Shown here: positions 53,012 to 64,000 of the stretch, one piece after another
Numbering within the stretch: position 1 is the first letter of the stretch
Layout of the letters: the number at the start of each line of letters is the position of its first letter
Assembly (NCBI GenBank): GCA_977006965.1
Contig: OZ345365.1
Span: 310,001-374,000 of the forward strand
Direction: 5' to 3'
DNA length: 64,000 nucleotides
From: Phymatolithon calcareum
Lineage: Eukaryota > Rhodophyta > Florideophyceae > Hapalidiales
Notes under the pieces: model-generated
Told to the model about the DNA's origin: nothing
The model's database searches: none
What the model saw: the letters and a program-made list of their open reading frames with translations, nothing else
Made by a program: the position numbers and the translations under genes

Positions 53012-53450
53012 CTGCTGCGACAAAGGACTAGGACTAATCCTGGTCTGTCGCTCGGTCTCTTCACGGCGACGTTTTCCAAATCGAACTACTGAATCGTCTT
53101 TGATTCGCAACCTTCCTTCTGTCTGCCTTCCACTGTTGTCAGACACCCCGTCGAATGCAAATCACTTTGTAGCAGCCATTGTTTCAATATTGAAAATGTG
53201 ACAAAATGACTTCAATTTCGACGACATCTGTGCTTTGAAAAAATACCTATAGAAATTCGAATAAACCTCGCTCTCATGCACTGTATGTCGGGAATTTCTC
53301 AGCACTTTCAACAATGCATCACAAGTGCAGTAGTGATTTACTAACGTGGTCTGTTGATTCCACGCGTTACTAAGTCGTAGAGGCTAAGTTTCATATTTCA
53401 ATCGGGAGGGTAGAACGGATTTGTTCAGCAATCAGTTTAAACATAAATAT
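53012..53450. other. LINE A flank and block U sequence
   Basis: 53020-53150 is unrecognised. 53240-53450 is a block U unit ending GTTTAAACATAAATAT, the LTR-element target. The same unit resumes after the element at 54991 (ATATGTTACTTTTAACTG), as at 44235-44265. Confidence 0.6.
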
Positions 53451-54990
53451 TGTAAGAATGGCGTACAACTTGGAGGTTGAAAGTCGCGTCGTACGCCTTC
53501 TTAAGAAAGATGTAGAGGTTGTTGGTGAAAACAGAGCAGTGAGGTGTGACGATGAGCTAAAGTAGGCAAATCGGAGTGAGATTGAAGCGGACGCGAGTGG
53601 AAGCGAGTATGAGTGATACGAGCGAGAATGGCCAGACATGGCCCATTCCTACATCCCCTTCGCAAAAAGAAACTACGGCGAAGAGTGATGGCGAAAGAGC
53701 AGGAAGACGAAGTTTCTTTTGGACATCACTCGCGACGTTTGTCGAGGATCTTGAAGAGGACAAGTCGCGAACGGAGATTATGGACCACCAGGAAGAGTTT
53801 CTAGGAGAGCATTGCAGCTGCTGTCTGACCGCCGCGAAGCAGCAGCGAAGCTAAGGAGTGTTCGTGCTGACGGTCGTGTAGCGTTATGCACGCTCGTTTC
53901 GTGGCGCAAGATCGAGGAGCGTTTACGAAAGGTACCCAGACTTCCAAGAGAAGTTGTTTGAAGAACAACGCAGCTGCTGTTTGACCGCCGTGTAGCAGCG
54001 ACGCAAACGGGAGCATGTGCTGACGGTTGTGTAGCGAAGCGCGGGGTTGTTTTCGTTGGGCACCTCCATGGAAGGCACGGGAGACACCGGCAGAGAATGC
54101 AGCTGCTACTTGACCGCCGTATAGCAGAAAGGCGCGTGGTGGCTCTCGCTGACGGACGTGGAGTGTAGCGTGTGGTGCTTTACGGTGAGTTTCCCACAGC
54201 TTCTGTCGCGTGTGGATCGCCGAGAAGCTTCCGTATCGATCGCTGTCTTGCAGCCAGGCGCAAAGCGGCCCTCGTGCTAGCGATCGCTCGGAGAAGCGGA
54301 GGGGACTCCAGTTTTGACGTTCATGAAATTGCAGAAAAAAGCTGTAGCTGCCGTGTTGATCGCAGTCATGCAGCCAGGCGCAAATCGGTCTTCGTGCTGA
54401 CGATCGTTTGGCGAAGCATGGGGCTCATGTCGGAAAAATTGTCATGGTGTACGGCGGAAGTGTAGCGACAAAGACACCGTGACCGCAAGATTCCAGGTGA
54501 AGAGAATAGGTACGGTAGCATGCCGCTAGTGATGACTCGGATAGAATCGGCACCGGATATCAGTGCGCAGAGAGCGAGAAGAGGCAGCGAAGACGTTTAG
54601 GCAGATCCACCATGTAAGAATGGCGTACAACTTGGAGGTTGAAAGTCGCGTCGTACGCCTTCTTAAGAAAGATGTAGAGGTTGTTGGTGAAAACAGGGCA
54701 AAGAAGAGCGGGTACCCGATACGTTAAGAGCGCGTGTATCGGTCCCTTTAATGTGTTTGAGGAGCTGAGGTTGGTGTGAGTGAAGGTAGTTGAGTGCAGT
54801 TGAGTTGCTAGCGTTGGCCGTGTGTTGTGTTGTGCTTGTGCAGGTTGTGTTGTGCTTATACGGTTGTTGAGAGCAGTGAGGTGTGACAATGAGCTAAAGT
54901 AGGCAAATCGGAGTGAGATTGAAGCGGACGCGAGTGGAAGCGAGTATGAGTGATACGAGCGAGAATGGCCAGACATGGCCCATTCCTACA
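53451..54990 (+). mobile_element. Short non-autonomous LTR element (TRIM/LARD-like)
   Basis: Direct terminal repeats TGTAAGAATGG...CATTCCTACA at 53451-53653 and 54613-54990. Target duplication ATAT (53447-53450 and 54991-54994). The 959-bp interior has no gag or pol. It contains diverged internal repeats with GCAGCTGCTGT(C/T)TGACCGCC and GTGCTGACG. The 5' LTR is shorter because it lacks about 175 bp (54700-54870 of the 3' LTR), the gap lying at short homologies. No clear primer site was recognised. Confidence 0.8.
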
Positions 54991-55128
54991 ATATGTTACT
55001 TTTAACTGTGCAACACTGACCGTGTCAGCTTTCTGGGAGCCAAAACAAATTTCATTGTCATCTCATTTGCATCGCGAGGGCAGTAAAAATACATAAGATC
55101 AGAAGAACGCAGGAGGGAGAGAAGGGTC
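54991..55128. other. Block U remnant
   Basis: Matches 44240-44345 (CACTGACCGTGTCA, GAGCCAAAACAAATTTC), then joins unrelated GC-rich sequence. Confidence 0.5.
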
Positions 55129-55380
55129 TGACCGGACCGAACGGACCACAAACGAAAAAAGACAAGTTTCCGGCGCGGGCGCGGGCGCCCGCGCCGGCGC
55201 AAGTGGCCGCAGCGATAAAGCTGCACAAAGCGCTCCTTCCGACGGTAATCCCGCCGGAAATGGCGGACGCGATCGTGAACGCGCACTCCAGGGACTTGGC
55301 GAATCGAGAACTTGCCACACTTGAAATGCCAGACCCAAGCCCGCCGTTGCAAGATTTCGAGAAAATCTTGCGAATTTAAG
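55129..55380 (+). pseudogene. Possible coding remnant, GC-rich, unknown
   Basis: An open plus-strand frame ends with a stop at 55378. Residues include TGPNGPQTKKDKFPARARAP, then VAAAIKLHKALLPTVIPPEM and LATLEMPDPSPPLQDFEKIL. Composition and amphipathic look suggest real protein. Its first 50 bases recur at 58104-58158 before unrelated sequence, so it may be part of an element. The centre at 55163-55200 is a CG-rich palindrome. Confidence 0.3.
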
Positions 55381-55894
55381 CGGATTTGATACAGGCCGGC
55401 TATCATACCGGTCCGGCCCGTTCACCTGTGCGTCACAGATAGGAACCAAGAGCTCAGTCAGGAATTTTTCCCCGCTACAGTGCAGGGTTTTTTTGAACTT
55501 GCAAGAGCTGTGATCCGGCCTCCCCATGGGAGAAGACTATCACCTTCTGGTAGTGTGGTAGTACATGGATTCCGCCCTGAGTGGTGTGCCGCAACGCTCA
55601 AGGAAGCTGGGAGAGAAGACAGAAGAAGATGAAAGAAGGCAGCGAGATGACTAGCTACCGTGAGCGTCCTAAATGGTTTCCAACCCGGGGCATCCCTTTG
55701 AAGGACGGCGACTGAAGATTGGCTATGTAGCGATATAGATGTTAAGCTTCCCCAAGGTCTGCACATTGTGCAGCTTGGGCAGCTGTTGTGACATCAAGTA
55801 CCACTCGTATCTGTTAAGTCTACTGGAACCGTAAGGATGTGGAGTTGTTTACCAGCTCTGATAAATCCCGCAATAAAAGAAAGAAAGAAAGAAA
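55381..55894 (+). mobile_element. Noncoding stretch ending in a LINE C tail
   Basis: The end reads ATAAATCCCGCAATAAAAGA followed by GAAA repeats. Upstream, 55400-55800 has no recognised LINE C coding. The assignment rests on the tail only. Confidence 0.5.
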
Positions 55895-56003
55895 AATACA
55901 TAACTGAACCATGTGTTTTGTTCTTACTTAAACCAACACTGCAGCAACACACAAAGTCTGCACAGAACTTCTCCGAAAACACAGACAAACTTCATCATTT
56001 GCC

Positions 56004-56171
56004 ATGACTTCCAGTAAGATTATGTTCTATTTGATTCTCTTTTTCGTCATTTTTGTGTCATCCGCATCAGCCAAGAAATGTTGTTACACTGACGCCTGCA
56101 ACAAGAAGAAGATATGGGGAAAGACTGGTGGGAAGCTAAGAGATTCGTGTGGTAGAGTTTACAAGGTCTAG
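56004..56171 (+). pseudogene. Decayed one-domain paralogue of the cysteine-rich peptide
   Basis: Signal peptide SSKIMFYLILFFVIFVSSASA, then KKCCYTDACNKKKIWGKTGG and LRDSCGRVYKV, and a TAG at 56169. One cysteine is Trp, and the stop removes the last; the bases after the stop still encode SNCRLRRP. Its domain is closer to domain 2 of 44985-45302 than to domain 1. 5' and 3' flanks match that gene. A short product could still be made, but the cysteine pattern is broken. Confidence 0.75.
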
Positions 56172-56654
56172 AGTAATTGTCGACTGAGGCGCCCAAGAAG
56201 GGGTTAAACCATTCATTGGTGCTGGCGATGTTATTCGTTTTGCAGAAGACTTTCTGCTGAAGTCGTTCAGAAATTTGATGTTCCTGAATCCAAGATGCAT
56301 AGGAATCGTTAGATTTCTACTTTCGCAATAACCTTCTCTTGATATTTGGTACACAGCTTGTCTCCAAGGCGATTTCTCTTTTGAACGGTACTGTAGCTGA
56401 ATACAAGTAAAAGGCTCTAAGATTGAATAGTTTCTTGCTACCATGAGGGAAAATTGATGATCAATGGTACACCGTCGTTCCCGAAAACTCCTATAGAGTT
56501 TGCAAAAGTGATTCCTGTCTGATACTTATGAACAATGAGGAGAGAACTCATGTAAGTTCGTCGGAGTTATTACTCTCGGCTCATGTGATCTTAGTGTCCT
56601 GGGCGAGTTGTCTTGCTCTTTCGCTCGAGCTTAATACAAACCGAAAGCGTGCTT
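56172..56654. other. 3' flank duplicated with the cysteine-rich gene
   Basis: 56200-56350 matches 45310-45440 (GATGTTATTCGTTTTG, GATGTTCCTGAATCCAAGAT). It then continues as the empty site of the LINE B derivative at 45453. No other gene. Confidence 0.6.
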
Positions 56655-57088
56655 TTGATATGTCTGTATTGAAAAGCCCCACAGTCATACCAATATACAG
56701 GCAAGGCATTCTCAGCTGCTACCCTCAATACAGCGGCTCTTATCTTATGCCTTGTATTCAATCTGACCACTTAGTATGCCCTTGAATATTTGCTAAAAGT
56801 TTCCCAAGCGTCGCTTCATCTTTCAATACATTCCTTCTTCCTTCTGAACGCTGTCAAGGATGTTTTTGGGGAAGTTCAAGAGGCCTACAATTACCTTCTC
56901 TATTACTGCCCTTCGTTCAGTTCATAGAATGGCAAGTTGCCTTCTGACTTTGCTTCCGAATCTATCCACGATCAGTATTGTACACACCTGCGGAAATTTT
57001 CCAAAGGCGTTTTGAACCGCCAGTGGCCTGTATTTCAGTTGTGGCCGGCGTTGAGGGCTTCTAAAATAAAAACCTTCAATTTCCCCCC
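56655..57088. mobile_element. LINE F scrap (minus) and LINE A tail (plus)
   Basis: LINE F reverse tail GAAAAGCCCCACAGTCATAC at 56671. Coding remnant to about 57010. LINE A tail GGCGTTGAGGGCTTCTAAAA to CAATTTCCCCCC at 57046-57088. Confidence 0.7.
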
Positions 57089-58447
57089 AGTTGTGAAAAT
57101 TTAAGTATTACTGGAATTAGTTTTTGTCTTGTACGGAATTTTCCTTTTTCTCTTCGATTCGGGGCACTCTCAATCCTTTATAAGAAATGTTGATCGAATG
57201 CTTCTGCAGACTGGTTCGTTACTATGTGCTTCATCGCGATGTCATTTCTTGCATGTTGGAGCTCTTCAACGATTCTTCTCTCTGGCAGTTCTTCTAGGTA
57301 CTTTCCTTCTGTCGCCTCGGTCCTTCTCAGCACCTTGAAAGCTAGTGCTTCCCATGAATGATAGCACCTGGATTTGACATAGGAGTCGGAGTCCATCGTT
57401 TGCGATTAACGTAAATGCAAAAGATGCTTGTCAATTAAATTATAGGGTCGACGCTGTGCGGCGAACAGTGCTTCCCGCCTTCTTTTTGGGCTCTAAAACC
57501 GCTTCTCTTGTTAGAGCGAGCTGTAGAGAAGTAATGTGGTGCAGAAGATAAGCGATACAGTAGTGAATTTGCGGTCATACAAGATTGAGAAGTTACCGAG
57601 ACCATGTGCGCCTTAGAGTTCCAACATTTGGCCCAACTCCATTTGAGAGCTTGATTGACTTATCGCTTTCTAAGTTGCCACATTTAATGACTTCATGCAC
57701 TTTTAATTAACTCGATTTATTGAGAAGGTACCATCATGATGTGTCCGAACGTGAAGAAATTTGCGCTTTGAGAGAGATCTCACAGCAATCAAGAAAGTAA
57801 GAATGGAGACAAATATCCTTCGCGCTTCTGTCCAATGGCGCACAGAACACACATGTCCAATATTGCTCGGCCGCATTAGGACAGCACGACATCCAGCGTC
57901 TCCGGCTTCGTTCTATACTGTTATCTCCATCTCCTATCCGAGTGTAAATTTAATGCCTTCAGAGGCGCCCCTTGCAAATCGCTATTAGACCATCTTTTTC
58001 CCTTTGCTCGGTCGAACAGAGCGTTAGTCTTTTGTTTTGCCAACTTTTTCGCTTAGGAAAGCGAAGTCAACGGATTAACCAGGACTAGCACTGGACGGAG
58101 AGGCTGACCGGACCGAACGGACCACAAACGACATAAGACAAGTTTCCGGCGCGAGAGTAATGTCTTCCTGGCTGATGATCGCTGACAGTTAACATATACT
58201 GCATGCAGGATGGAATCTGAGACAAACAGAATACAATGAGTTCCTATTCCAACACCGTCCCTCGGAAGACAGATTTAACTATCGAGATCCACAAATCTAT
58301 GCCGGATCTCTTGAACCTAAGGTAACTGGATCAAGTGGGCCATTGTGAATTGACACAGGGAGATATTTGTTTTTCGGAGCCCAGGAATCTGACGGTGGTC
58401 AGAGTTGGTGGTAATGATGTATCTGTATGCATTATTATGCATTCTCA
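57089..58447. other. Mixed repeat remnants, no gene
   Basis: 57130-57190 resembles LINE F (CGGAATTTTCCTTTTTCTCT). 57470-57660 resembles 46290-46460. 58104-58158 repeats the start of 55129-55380. The remainder is unrecognised. Confidence 0.45.
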
Positions 58448-59010
58448 AGAGAAGGAGCTTTAAAAGCCCAATAGACTTCCAAAGATATGAGCAAGGCTTC
58501 CTCTGATGCTACCTATCTTTGTGCAGCTCACGGAGCGCCCACCAGAATGGCGGATGGGAAAACTTAAGATTCAAGGTAATCCTATCTCAGTCCTCTATGG
58601 GGTAAATGGTGCTTGGACTCCACCGCTATTAGCTATGCCTACTGCGAATCAATACAGGCCTTCTTCGCTCTCCATTCGTTCTATGATTGTCTTGCTAAGT
58701 AATAGAAACTCGTCTAGCGCCTTTTCTGCTTCCAGTCTTTATTCTCCTTCGAAGTCGTACCCTGCTAGCGTTCGTTCAAGAGTCTCCATATGCTCTGTGG
58801 CTCTGATGCCGAATTCTTCAGCCATACTTGTTGACACCTGTGGGAATGTACCACAGGCATACTGCAGCGCGAGTTGTCTGTGCTTCACCTTGGGGAACTT
58901 GAGGATTGCTGGCAATTCTCTTGCCTTGCCGTATGGAATCTTCCTTTTTCGCTTCGATTCAAGGCGGTCTCCTTCCATTGCCAGAAATTTAGATCGAAGT
59001 GTTTCAAGAG
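58448..59010 (-). mobile_element. LINE F 3' end
   Basis: Reverse tail AGCTTTAAAAGCCCAATAGA. The minus strand encodes RQLALQYACGTFPQVSTSM and HMETLERTLAGYDFEGE (58739-58860). It is similar to 14760-15260, with small indels. Confidence 0.75.
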
Positions 59011-59029
59011 AAGGATTGTACTATCATAG

Positions 59030-60480
59030 TGCTTTGTACACAATATAGAATAAATATGTAGAATTTCGAATCAGCCTCCATCACATGAACTTCAAGAAGC
59101 TGTAAGCACTCTCAACATGTGATACAGTGCGGACCGTCGAGGGTAGAAACAGGAATGCAAGGCAACTCTCGTGCCTTTTCATGCAGGATGAGAGCTAGTT
59201 GACTAGTCATAGGGAAACATGAACTACATTTCTCCATGGATAGCTGAACAGTAAAGTGTAATCGGAGCATACCAGAATAGGTGTCAAGAGCAAACGCGAA
59301 ATCATGGGAAACAGAGTGACTCAAACGTCCAAGAAACAATTCATGTGCGGCACATGGATGCAAGATAAGGATTTCTCCCAGATTTCTTGGAGGAAGAGAA
59401 TCGAGGCCGTTTCATCACTAGTCTGTTGATTGGACGGGTTATCAAGTCGTGGTTATGAAATTTCATATTTGAATCGGGACGGTATCATAGTAGGATTTTG
59501 TTCAGAATTGAGAATAAATATGTTTTCACATGCAAAGAAAAGGTTGACAAGCACACCTGAGTTGACCTCATCTGTTTGACCCTGACCGCGTCCCACTACA
59601 GGGTGTCAGAAAACCTGTCGAAATTCAAATCGACTTCTCTCACATGTATTTTTGAAAGTCATAAGGAGGAATTCAGAAGAAATAGTGATTTGCCGAGTTC
59701 CGCTGCAAATTCAGTCACTTTTTGACCGTCTGCACTCGAGACCATGGTCTCGAATGGTCGGTGCGCTTCTAGCATTTTGACTCTTTGTTTGTTCTCCACG
59801 ATCCTTTGTCATATTTGTCGACAAGCAGAAGAGATGGAACTGTGCTGGAAGATGGCGGAATGACAAGAGCACATGGCTACAACGGGCACTTACATTGTAC
59901 GACTCGCGAAAGCACAGAATGCTGACATTGAAATGGTACTTCGGACGCTTCCTCCCACAGCACCCTTCTTCCTATGTGGAGCACTTCGGCGTGGTTGCTG
60001 AGAAAATCCTTGACACCATACAGCGCAACTCACACGACCGTAACTCAATGGAGAGAAAGGGGACGAAATAATTCTGTCGATGGACAAACTATTAGAATTA
60101 GAGAAAAATTGACGGAAGAAATGATAGCGCGATGCAATATTCTTGGACAATGCGACAGTAGTACACGGGAAGCTGCTATGGTGTCAGCGAACTCTGGCGT
60201 TGAGGGCTTCTAAAATAAAAACTTGCAATTTCCCCCACATTGTAATACACTTGCTATATTTCTCATAAATTTTACAATCTATTCCAAACAATGATTCTAA
60301 TTGCAATCGCCTTCACCGGGCTGGCTTCAGGGCAAAGAGCGAAACGGTTTTTCAGGCACATGAAGCAACTTCTCTTCAATCCCCCTCTATCAGCACTTTC
60401 AACAATGCATCACTAACACTGGTTCATTACAATAGGTTGTTAACTCGACGCGTTACCAAGTCGTAGTACAAAAAAGCGAA
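59030..60480. repeat. Repeat block U, third block, with its own LINE A copy
   Basis: 59045-59400 matches 41950-42305. 59420-59710 matches 42825-43380. 59810-60233 is a LINE A end with the same flanks as 43484-43930, in more decayed form. 60260-60440 matches 43950-44110. The cysteine-rich gene is not present after it; the block ends at about 60480. Confidence 0.75.
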
Positions 60481-60569
60481 GCACAGACTTCTTTGCACGC
60501 ACTGGTTATTTCACCGCTTCCCATATCCCTGGCAAGAACAAGCAAGAAAAGAAGATTCCGAACTCGATG

Positions 60570-60800
60570 AAGCTCTCACAGATATCTCAATCTTAATGCC
60601 CAAGCAACGACTTTCTAGAGATGCTGGAAATGGCAGTTGATACCGTCCAAAGAAAATGTCCGAAATCAAAATGAAAACGTAAGCGAAGGATTGTAGCGCA
60701 ACGAAAAGTCTCTCAGGTGCAATGATAATTGACTAAGGGAGCTTCAATAGAACAGAAATCCATCCATCCATCCAACATAAAATCATCAAATATCCCCCGT
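60570..60800 (+). mobile_element. Family G unit followed by a LINE B tail
   Basis: AATCTTAATGCCCAAGCAAC joins directly to the G body, as at 23338, and runs to ATCC repeats at 60758-60776. Then CATAAAATCATCAAATATCC, a LINE B tail. Confidence 0.65.
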
Positions 60801-63300
60801 CTCTTTTCCATTGTGATGCAAGATTTTTCTTGAATTATACCATTTCATAGAAATTGCAAAAACAAACGAGCCAGTTTATAAACGCGAGCGCTCGGTTGCC
60901 CGAGGATGATCTCCCATCACCAGTTATACAAGCGTTATGAAAATATCCAAAAATGGCAACAGTTACACGCAGTGGTCACAAAAGCTAATTCCTCTCCACC
61001 AATGGTAACAAAATGACAAACACCAGCACTGAAATCTGATGTTTTTTGAAGATTGTTCCAGTATACTGATCAATAGAGTACACCACAGGAGCCGTGGACT
61101 CTCCCGGATCTTGTTTTCTGACGCGATCGTCCTCTTCCGCGATCCTAGACCATTTAGTCATCTAAAAGCAGGCCTTTGTGCTGTACACGGCACACGTACA
61201 GCTATATATAGATTTCTAGATGTGTACAATTCCATCAAGATGAACGACCACAATATTCTACACCTGCGAACAACAGGCTCGCCAACTCACCCTTTCAGGA
61301 AACCACGTCCTGCTCAATCACTTCCTCAACCGTCAGAAAAAAGTGGACATACAAGTCGCCGGCATTGGTCTAGCTGTGATTGCACGGGTACGCACTCTTC
61401 TGAATTGCGCGAGGACACGACTACAATCATTCGTAATTGGCCGAACATCTTTCAAGGCTTGATCGATGATCGCGCTCCTAGTCGCCGGTGCTGAAGTGTT
61501 GCATGCGGTACTTGGAAGTGGGGCACAATAACTAGAAAATGCTTTTCAAGCAAACAACGTCACTTCGGACTGGTCAGTGCTATACATTTGCAATGGGTCA
61601 TTCCGAGAATGAAGGTGTGGTTGTCAACCAAGGGCAAACTCGAAGAGATACAGTTGTGAGGAAAAAGATCTAACTCAGATCACAGCTCCGTGCACCTGCG
61701 TTCACGCTCCACTGCACGAGATAGTACTTGCTTTTAAATACAGGTAACCGCCGTAGAGGCCATCCTTGTCATATTGCCAACAATACTCATTTGCGCGCTG
61801 CGGTCAGTGAAGGAGCGTAGAGAAAAAGGATTACGGCGTGTATTGCCAACGGCGGCATGGGATAAAATGAAGCACTTACTTATTAGGACCTTCTGTCACG
61901 TATGAACCTGCTCCAGAAGTGTACTGGGATTGGGATCATCGAAGGTATCTTGCTGGAACCAGAAAATAATTGTTTTTGCTGGGCTCCTAGACAACAAATT
62001 GGAAAACGATGTATGCAGAGTGCGCGTGCAAAGCATGGAGGAAATTCTCGATGTGTACAGAAAATGAAATCACTGCCATGATGGCGTCTCTTCACAATTC
62101 TTTGGTTGCCACAGCCACCTCGACATTTATGTTTATTTTTTTATAAAATAGATATTGTTTTCTTATCCAGTGAAGAGAAACCATGGGATAAACCCGCGAC
62201 AATGGAAGAGGTGGATGGCGTCCAGCACTGGTAGCGCAGATATGAGATCAGCAGACAGTGCGTGGTGTCAGATTACAAGAAATATCCGAAACTTAATTGT
62301 ATGTGTCTTAACGAACTCTCAGTAGCAAACGAGCCCGGCGTGAATGTTGACATTACTGTCGCGGGAGGGTGAACACCGAATTTAGATAATTTGGGCACTA
62401 TTGTGTCTGATGTAAACTAAGCGGGCGATCAAAATCTCGCATGTCAATACGAAGCAAACTGTACATTTGAATATTTTTTGAAGATTGCTCCAATATAGCA
62501 TGAAATCAATACACTGTAGGAGCCGTGAACTCAGTCTGTTCAAGCTCTGGAAAGTACTGATTGCACAAGTCCCCTATTAACGTGCAAATGTGAGATTGTT
62601 CGATTCTCAATTAAGATATCGTTTTCTGATGCGATCATCCCGTTCCAGGATTGACTTCCACTTTGGTCTCGACTATCAAAGCCATTGTAATGAATAGACA
62701 TCGCACCCCGGGGCCACTTGAGTAAGAGTGATCCATGTCAAGCGCGCCAAGCTGACAGATTGTAACAAGTACACACTTTTAAAAGGCGTGACGTGAAACG
62801 GAGAACAAGGAGCTGTACTGTATGGAAGGAGATGGCCACATGCACATGGTCAAGACTACGTATCAGTCTTCCTTCGAAAAGAACAACTTAAAGAGTGCAA
62901 GTCATCAAAAGCACTTGGCATGTGGACAGAATATGGTCTCTCTCGTAATATAGTACGCCCGGAAGACATTCTCGTGTCCACAGTGTCAATGAATGCAGTA
63001 CCAATAATAGGTAAAACTGCCCTTTTCCCATAGCCTCGTCTTCTGCACTATCGTTTGCAATGGGCATCCGAGAGTGGACCATACTTTTCCACTGTTCCCT
63101 TCTCACATCATGTGATGATGAAAGTTATTCTGCAATTTAAAATACCGCTCTGTTCATCCCTAACAATAGAATGTTTTCTCATCAAAGACATCGACATCGA
63201 GCATATAATACTGCAAGATACCCTTCAATCCGTCCATTTCTCTTATTCCCCAAAGTCATTTTAATTATCGTATTTTTGATGTTTGAAATATGTGCACATA
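60801..63300. other. No recognised gene; one internal duplication
   Basis: 61035-61150 and 62465-62660 are diverged copies of each other (TTTTTTGAAGATTG(T/C)TCCA, CA(C/T)AGGAGCCGTG, GTTTTCTGA(C/T)GCGATC). An ORF of 151 codons at 61039-61494 lies partly in the first copy but has no domain, and the second copy does not keep its frame. Nothing else noticed. Confidence 0.45.
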
Positions 63301-63543
63301 GGGGATATGTGTTGATTTATTTTAAAAGATCCCAAGGCCTCTCTTCAAGAGTAACAGGGCCGCTTTCGCACTATTTTCTAAGCTCACGTAGTTTGACTAT
63401 TCAGTATATCCTTGATTCCTATTTCTCTCCCAACAAGTGCTCTAGTGAGTCACTTACATTCATATTCAATTTCAGGACTAATCTTGGATGAAAATAGAAT
63501 GCGTTGGAGCGCGACCAGCTCAATCACGGCTAAGACACCAAAG
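63301..63543 (-). mobile_element. Short LINE B derivative
   Basis: Exact 12-bp duplication TATGTGCACATA (63289-63300 and 63544-63555). 243 bp, about 94 percent identical by eye to 45453-45694 and with the same 5' end (CTTTGG on the minus strand). Confidence 0.93.
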
Positions 63544-63555
63544 TATGTGCACATA

Positions 63556-64000
63556 TATTCTGCAACCTTGTAGGACACAGTCCACCAGTCATGTCATGTC
63601 AACCGCAACCGTCCCTTTCTATTCGTCTTCATTCTTCCACCTCCTCACTCGGACCGCCACCACCTGCGCCCTGCATTCCCCTTCCTGCCACACACCATTT
63701 CCACTTTTCCAATGGCGACATGGATGTCTTTCTCGTTGCGATTTTACACGGCAATGCCGACTTGACTGCAGACGCTACATGAGTGCCTGGATATTTGGCA
63801 CGCTTGCCGACCATCGCATTGGTCGTTAGGAGTGGCGGTTGCATACAGAAAATCTGGTTTGGACTGTACCTAAAACCAGGGGAATGTTAGGAGGGGGACA
63901 AAAGCAGAAACTTGATGTTTCAAAAAGTTTATTAAAAATGTGGCCTGCGTTGTGTCAGGTTAATTATGAGAAAATCCTTGTATCAAAAATTAAGTGATGA
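63556..64000. other. No recognised gene
   Basis: Contains the 35-base stretch at 63870-63905 shared with 18428-18462. ORFs at 63488-63844 overlap in antisense and lack domains. Confidence 0.45.

Noticed and set aside
61039-61494. 151-codon hypothetical gene
   Set aside because: No domain, and the diverged copy at 62465 does not keep the frame. Likely chance.
1-64000. Bacterial operon, phage or CRISPR locus
   Set aside because: LINEs, SINE, hAT and Copia elements with animal features dominate, and no spaced identical direct repeats are present. The only bacterial-looking part is the protease.

Overview
The window is eukaryotic, almost certainly nuclear DNA of an invertebrate animal, plausibly an arthropod. 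Evidence: non-LTR retrotransposons with an APE endonuclease, a Copia element whose primer site matches the animal type that uses an internal initiator-Met tRNA fragment, hAT transposons with exact 8-bp target duplications, a tRNA-derived SINE, and a short secreted cysteine-rich peptide gene. No species can be fixed from sequence alone. Springtails are one group known to combine gene palindromes with bacterial-type genes, but base composition here does not prove that.

Region 1 (1-28,700) is a giant inverted repeat. The left arm (1-14,218) runs off the window and the right arm is 20,189 to about 28,668, with a 6-kb spacer between them. Each arm carries, from the outside in: a small hypothetical ORF, a decayed gene made of about 37-residue repeats, a 1.7-kb unidentified element bounded by short palindromes, a LINE scrap, an intact astacin-like zinc metalloprotease, and tandem units of about 270 bp. 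The two proteases point away from each other, are intronless and GC-rich, and both keep a bacterial-looking AAGGAG six bases before the ATG, which suggests transfer from a bacterium. By eye the protease copies differ by about 1 percent, while nearby arm sequence differs by about 4 percent. After the arms formed, the left arm gained a Copia element (2,586-7,532) and a LINE (12,168-13,761); the right arm gained a SINE and a 54-bp LINE scrap. The opposite arm preserves each empty site. The Copia element has lost its YxDD region and RNase H and holds an antisense histone-H3-tail-like ORF there.

Region 2 (28,700-41,900) is a graveyard of 5'-truncated LINEs in both orientations. I sort them by 3' tail: A (ends in ACAATTTCCCCCC), B (ends in CATATCCCCC), C (ends in GCAATAAA then GAAA repeats, with RNase H), D (CTT repeats), E (AATAAATTCCAAATTC), F (GGGGCTTTTAAATAAA), G (ATCC repeats) and H (AACAGTTGCAAAAAA). 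These letters are my own labels.

Region 3 (41,900-60,800) holds three related blocks of diverged repeats around a secreted, basic, two-domain cysteine-rich peptide gene (44,985-45,302) and its decayed one-domain paralogue (56,004-56,171). Between them sit the longest LINE A (about 47,500-53,011), broken by a hAT nested in a hAT and by a LINE H scrap, and a short gag/pol-less LTR element (53,451-54,990).

Region 4 (60,800-64,000) has no gene I can recognise. Apart from the two proteases and the cysteine-rich peptide, nearly every long ORF belongs to a mobile element or is unsupported.
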